Both the position numbers and the translations under genes were made by a program. Of a stretch of 64,000 nucleotides of DNA, positions 58,900-64,000 are shown one piece after another. Within the stretch, counting starts at the first letter, position 1; every line of letters begins with the position of its first letter. Below the pieces are notes generated by a model. The model did no database searches. It had not been told where the DNA came from and was given only the letters and a program-made list of their open reading frames with translations. Location of the stretch: the NCBI RefSeq assembly GCF_037975245.1, contig NC_092575.1, positions 19,675,841 through 19,739,840 of the forward strand, read 5' to 3'. Source of the DNA: Apostichopus japonicus. Lineage: Eukaryota; Echinodermata; Holothuroidea; Aspidochirotida; Stichopodidae.

Positions 58900-61800
58900 A
58901 TGGGCGGCACGTCATCGTCATCACAACCAACTCAGATCAAAACGGAAGAAGATACAAGATTTGAAAGTTTTCTCAGTGTTAGTCAACCAGTACTTAACAT
59001 TCTTTCCAGTGAAAGAAGTAACTCTACTAACTGGACCATGATACTTGTAAAATCATTATCAGTACTACTGTCAATGAGAACATAAATACTAACATCTGAA
59101 CTGTTTCCTTATCAAGGCATTTATGTTTTGCTAGCTGTGTTATTACTGCATAATGATTTATTCCACATTTCTTAAAAATGGTCTTAGTGAAGAGTTTTCT
59201 TGAAATATTGTCTACTACATTTCTTCATTCATCAGTAATGCAACCAGAGTTTAAGCATTGATGAGCAGTAAATATTCCACTTGTTCAGATTGGAATGATT
59301 TTTTTCCCCTCCAAATATACATAAATTGTAAGTTTCTTCATGCAAGCATGACTTCAGTTGCTTTCTTCAACAGTGCATTACTGATGATGACACTTCGAGT
59401 AACGCAATAGACAAGAACAAATTCATTGTAAGTGCTTTGTTGGTTCATTTTCTAAACTTTTGCACCATACATATTATAGTCAAGTATCAGTACTTTTAAG
59501 ATGTTACTCAGAACTCAGTTACTGTCGCTAAAGATGTTTGGTGTGTAACAGGATATTTCCAGATGTCGAAAAATTTTATCTAAATTTTCAGAGCTTGCTG
59601 CCGTTCATAGTTCAAGACTCCGAGCTAGCTTTCATGCATTGTTAGCATGGATTATGAAGGGGTGGGGTCTATGAAGGGGTGGGGTCTGGTGGGTTGTGGC
59701 TCAGTCATCACAGATGCTCCTGGTTCACAGGCTTAAAATTTTGTAGAATGTTTAATATATGATGCAAGCCTCCTTTTAAATTTGACACTTACAGTAGTTT
59801 AGGCTTTTGTTATTTTCATAGAGCTGATAGAGTCAACAGCTTATTCCTTAAGAAGATGTTGTTAAAGTTGTCATTAACTGCCAATATATAGTAATTAGGT
59901 ATAATAGTAATTATAAAATGGATACTTGCATTCTTCTTCAGAAGAAATACTCGGTGGCATTTTGGCAAAATTTGTCATTGGGTTATTTGATTGAATACGG
60001 TACAAGTTGGTATACAGATATTACAATTTATAATTGAAAATGATGGTGAAGAGATATCTTAACACTTCACTGGGTTCATTTTACTTGGTCTAGCTAATGG
60101 TAGTGCTTAATGGTACTGTGTGTTACTTTAATAGCACATTGTAATTGCAACCTACTGTATTCACATTCTAATACAATACTGTATTATGCTAAATCTTTGC
60201 ATATCTTTTCTATAAACAGAATTCATTTCCATCAGAAGTGAAAGGATTTGCTGAATGCTTTATTAACCAAGTAACATCTCAGACCAATGTTCCTCAAGTA
60301 CTTGCTTGCCGCCAAGCATTCCAAAGGATAGCTAACTTAAGCACATCATCTGCTCAAGCTACATTTTACCTCAGTTTATGCAAATCTCATGACGAGACCC
60401 TTAGGGAAGACGGTAAGTGTTTGCATTGTTAATAACATTACCTTGTTGTTTTTATTTAACTAATTAGTGTTCATATTTTGTGCAGCAGTTGGAAGGCTCT
60501 GAATTTTGTCTCTTATAACGTGCAATGGTTTCTCTGTACAAAGGCTGTGTTGCAATTTGCCCTTTTTGCATTTTAGCATTTTACAATGCGATACTCGATA
60601 TTTCATTCCCTGTGACACATTACCAAACAAAATCATTTGAATATTTGACAATGTAAAGTTTTGTGCTGACAGGGAATCACCGAGCATCGAAAATAAAGGT
60701 GTTTTTATTTTCGCTAAAAATCACTTTTATTGAAAAGTGATTCACTTTGTTCACTTCTTCATTCGTTTGTTTCACCACAGCTGTGTAAAGTTATGATATA
60801 GTATGAGTACAAAACAGTTAAGATACAGTTACAAGAATTAAATAGTTATCAAGAGCTGGGAACAGAAACACCCTTAAAAATGCAATGGGCTTATCTACTT
60901 TAGTACATGTATGTACACCATGTACACACAAGACTGTATGATGTGAATCACTTAATATGACTGAAGACTCTTCCATGCACATCTGCAGGTAGAAATATGA
61001 CGTGACATGACATAGTTCCAATGTTCTTTAAGGGGTCTAAATAGTGACATGAATGTTGCTAGATGCAAAAGATGCAGAATTATGTAAATTATTACGATAA
61101 AAAAACTTTCAAATGGATAAGTAAGACGTTATTTAAGACATTCAAACTGATAAGTTAGTCATTTGTAATGTCTGTGGTGTACTATCACAAGTGTACTGTA
61201 CCTCTTAGCACCCGACAAAACAGTGTATATAAACTGAGTTTAGGGCATTATTCAGTGGCGGAGCTAGGGGTATTGGTCAGGGGGGCAAGAATGGTCTGAA
61301 GGGGCGCTTTCGACACTATCTAAGCGGAGCGCCACCACAGGTTGGCGGGGCGCGAGTTTTTTTTATGCAGGTAGGTTCGTACTATTGTGTATATTGAATA
61401 GCCAATCACATCCAAGTTTATTTTCACGTCATCAAATATGACAAGGAAAGCATGAAACACTTAATATTTAAAGTCGATAAGTTCAACCTGACGTGCTAGC
61501 CTGAGCATGAAACACTTAATATTTAAAGTCGATAAGTTCAACCTGACGTGCTAGCCAGATGCAACAACAATGCTGCAGTAATCTCTAGCGAAGCTATTCC
61601 TTTAGCTTTAGCCATACACCGACTACAATTTTAGTTTTTTAATATGAAATCTGTGTTCGTTCCAAAATTTTGGAAACCTGGTAAGAATTCTTTGCCACAA
61701 ATTTCCTATCTTAGTGATCTTCTTAACGTATCTTTGTGCATACGAATTGTTCAGGGAGTAGTTTTGCGAAATTTGCAGTTGACACAAAGTATTATGTATT

Positions 61801-63171
61801 ACTTAGACAGTCATTAAGAATTGAAATAATAACAGACCTACAAATTGTATCATTAAAAGGCTACTAGGTTAGGCCTAATAATCATTATTCTAAGTTTTGC
61901 CTTCACAGCTTCAGTGACACACATTACAAAAGATCTAGCATTTATCTAAGAAAGAATCGGAGGAACATTTTTTCTTGTTGTATGTGATGTGTTGAAGACA
62001 ATACTGTATTTGTATTGAGTTCACAGTAAAGGTTGCACTTGGGAAGTTATAAAAATGCGAAGAAATGAAAAAGATTTCTGAACAAAAAAAATGCTTGGTT
62101 TGGGAGAAAATAAAAGATAAAAACGAGCTCATGACAACAACAAAAATTTTCGGCAGATGTGAGATTCGAACTCACAATGCTCATACAGCATCAGATCGAC
62201 ATTGTTTACAAATCTTACTGCTTTAGAGCGAGTGACACGTGCATATTTGATGACGTCAAAATGAACTTGGCTGTGATTGGCTTTCAATATACACAATGGT
62301 ACGAACCTACCTGCATAAAAAAACTCGCTGGCGGGGCGTACAGAAATTTTTTGAGTAAAGATACTCCCTAGATTGCCGGAAATGACCCTTTCCGGGCCTT
62401 GCTAATTTGCAGATAAACGAAGAGTAAATAGTTGTCATGGCCGAATTACACCAACAAAATGTGACAAATGTCAATAGGTAGATGAGATTATTTGCAGAAT
62501 AGCCTTAACTACAATAAAAAACAGGCCTCCAAATGTAAGCTATTTACTGCCTAAATGCAAGTGTATTTTGCTGTTTGTCAGTGGAAAGGAAAATGACTGG
62601 CATCTTCTACCAGCGGACATTAAGAACACAAACATATGGTAAGTTGGTTGACAATCGTCCCTCGTCAGTCTAAAGAATCGGATTGATTTCCATACCCAAC
62701 ACAAGCCCCGTATTACAGCTTATTACAGCAAATATTGTTGGTCTGCTCTGAAAACCCTGTACAGTAACTGATGTGTGTTGAAGTTCAAGAAAATACTTGT
62801 GGGAACTTGATTTTAGTTTTTAGCCAGTGGATTGGGAAGTTTTAGGCCTGAAATGCTCTTTATTGGCTGTTGCTCAATTACATATATTTTATAGCGTCAA
62901 TAAAACTGCAAATGTTTTTCCCCTTCATTTTTATCCAGATTGTTTCGATCTCTTCAGAGCAGCGTACTACTTTTATTGTCAAACTTCATCTGTCAAAATT
63001 GAGACTTCTAAATCAGCAGATGAGGAGTCTCTGAAGTGCTTAGTTGCCACCATCTCACTACAGAAGGAATGCGATAAATGTGTCACATGGATTGATCAGA
63101 ATTGTCCTGAAATATTCAGTGGATTACATTTATGGTTGCTTGGAGTTACCACTTCATCTCTTCCAAAATCT
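58900..63171 (+). CDS. Probable N-myristoylated protein, 5' five coding exons (unrecognised family)
   Basis: Exons that join in phase are 58900-59046, 59374-59427, 60220-60412, 62582-62638 and 62939-63171. Their junctions are phase 0, 0, 1, 1, and phase 0 at the last donor. Together they give about 228 residues and continue beyond the window. Coding starts at ATGGGCGGC after an apparent acceptor at 58867, implying a non-coding leader exon. The start MGGTSSSS fits the N-myristoylation consensus (Gly2, Ser6), so membrane association is likely. The rest is predominantly helical, with a Cys-rich stretch (LKCLVATISLQKECDKC) and a WIDQNCPEIFSGLHLWLL segment. I do not recognise the family. TLDc-domain proteins such as MEAK7 share a myristoylated start and a helical region, but I cannot show homology. 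The first donor (ATACTT|GTAAAA) is weak. Intron 4 holds the Mutator-like insertion. Confidence 0.62.
61352..62328. mobile_element. Non-autonomous Mutator-like element, 977 bp, 9-bp TSD TGGCGGGGC
   Basis: The left end GCGAGTTTTTTTTATGCAGG continues for about 95 bp and is matched by the reverse complement of the right end at about 90% identity. TGGCGGGGC lies immediately outside both ends (61343-61351, 62329-62337). Long TIRs with a 9-bp TSD are the hallmark of MULEs. Inside are a 55-bp direct duplication (61450-61555) and a tRNA-like segment (62151-62238, minus). No transposase is present. Confidence 0.9.
62151..62238 (-). other. tRNA-like segment inside the Mutator-like element
   Basis: On the minus strand a perfect T-arm, GTGAG-TTCGAAT-CTCAC, is followed by ATCTGCC. 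Upstream lie a GCTCTAAAGCAGTAAGA D-arm-like stretch and an extra-long variable region. It may be a tRNA pseudogene (Ser/Leu-type variable arm) or a SINE head. I could not pair a clean acceptor stem or read a convincing anticodon loop, so I do not call it a working tRNA. Confidence 0.4.
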
Positions 63172-64000
63172 GTGAGTAAAAAATTTACTTTGAAATCGAC
63201 TTTTCACTGATAACTTTTTGATTCCTTGCTTAGAGCAAACAAGGTGAAAATTTGAAAGTTTGAAAATCTATTAACAATAAAAATTAACAATAAAATCACA
63301 CTTTGGATGAGCCTCATATGTGGTATATAGATCCACCACAGTGAGTGCAAAAACTGTATTATTGCCTGGGAGGTCAAAGGTCATTTCAGGTCAACAGAAT
63401 TCAAGAGTCTGAAAATGTTTTGACAATGTTTTGACTCCCAAAGTATACATTGGTTCAACATTGTACTCTTGGTACTTAACCCACCTTAGTGTGTAGAGTG
63501 TGCGGAAGAACCATGCTGTTTTCTGTTGAACATGAGAACTCAGAAACATGAGGATCTCATTATCTGATATGTAAGTTCACAGTAGTGCATTAAAACCTGC
63601 TGTTTACTTGCCATGGGTTGAGTGGATGAAGGCAGTGACATTGGAAGCAATGAAAGCTACCATCTGGGAGGTCGTGGGATCAATCCATGGCCTGCCAAAG
63701 TAAGTTGGGTTTTACATCCCTGAGGAGAAATACGGCTGTTTTACCCATCGGAAATGGCTTCCAAATTAGGGGACAATATTCCACATGAGCTAAAATCGTA
63801 CAATGGCTTCTACCACGTGCATATGTGGCTTGCTTAGTGTAGTTATATTAGTGTGTTATATTATATTATATGCAGGATTAAGGCCGATGTTGTATTCAAC
63901 AATGGTAAAATATTTACAAATCTTGTGTACACGTTCCGTTCTCACATACATGGGAGGATATCACAGATTCTGTTGGCATGCTGGTGGATACTACAGTTTT
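63172..64000. other. Intron (or 3' continuation) of the plus-strand gene; DR1-bearing repeat
   Basis: The donor at 63172 (GTGAGT) opens an intron that continues past the window as far as I can see. 63365-63430 carries another copy of the TGACCTTTGACC family, with AGGTCAAAGGTCA at about 63371. Confidence 0.55.

Larger units (their letters stand above)
61253..62490 (+). mobile_element. hAT-like repeat (CAGTGGCGGAGC family) split by a Mutator-like insertion
   Basis: It starts CAGTGGCGGAGC like the element at 22110 and follows the same sequence (GGGGTATTGGTCAGG, then the core at 61310-61350). It is interrupted at 61352 and resumes at 62338 with GTACAGAAATTTTTTGAGTA. Similarity to the 22.1-kb copy runs to about 62487, after which its right terminus is missing. 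Confidence 0.8.

Noticed and set aside
62151-62238. Functional tRNA gene
   Set aside because: The T-arm is perfect, but I could not form an acceptor stem or a clear anticodon arm. It lies inside a transposon.

Overview
This is eukaryotic, AT-rich DNA packed with repeats. Real exons are bounded by GT/AG introns. The frequent AGGCCTA-type words, poly-C/poly-G runs inside DNA transposons, and repeats carrying the TGACCTTTGACC word suggest a marine deuterostome invertebrate, most likely an echinoderm such as a sea cucumber. That is an inference from style and gene content; no marker gene proves it.

Region 1 (1-31.4 kb) has no convincing host gene. It is a graveyard of nested, mostly non-autonomous DNA transposons, many with readable terminal inverted repeats (TIRs) and target-site duplications (TSDs). 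There are hAT-like elements with 8-bp TSDs at 2089-2863, 7368-9328, 8178-8739, 19347-19738, 24785-25984 and 28738-29190. Two TIR elements beginning CAGGGGCG have 5-bp TSDs (11128-13817 and 23805-27428). There are also fold-back elements, a LINE fragment broken by a tRNA-derived SINE (13.9-15.6 kb), a Penelope-type GIY-YIG remnant (30.0-30.4 kb), tandem repeats and microsatellites. The oddest object is 23805-27428. Its arms are inverted arrays of 21 and 27 GATATC palindromes, and its centre carries a decayed, apparently captured coding segment.

Region 2 (31.4-56.5 kb) is a tandem segmental duplication of about 11-13 kb. Each copy holds two minus-strand genes. The first is a spliced single-membrane-anchor protein whose large last exon fuses a PD-(D/E)XK (NERD-like) nuclease fold to a superfamily-1-type ATPase/helicase. 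About 1.7 kb downstream of it lies a three-exon, about 466-residue multipass protein that I read as a gustatory-receptor-like (Grl) 7TM protein, ending in a close match to the TYhhhhhQF signature of TM7. The two receptor copies are almost identical over exons 2-3, introns included, but diverge about 15% in the cytosolic exon 1. This points to recent gene conversion. Copy 1 alone carries a LINE insertion. Copy 2 alone carries an inserted 0.4-kb block, plus a one-base insertion that breaks its anchor exon.

Region 3 (56.5-64 kb) holds the 5' part of a plus-strand gene. Five phase-consistent coding exons start with MGGTSSSS, a probable N-myristoylation start, and the gene runs off the window. One of its introns carries a 977-bp Mutator-like element with roughly 95-bp TIRs and a perfect 9-bp TSD, itself nested in an older hAT-like repeat.
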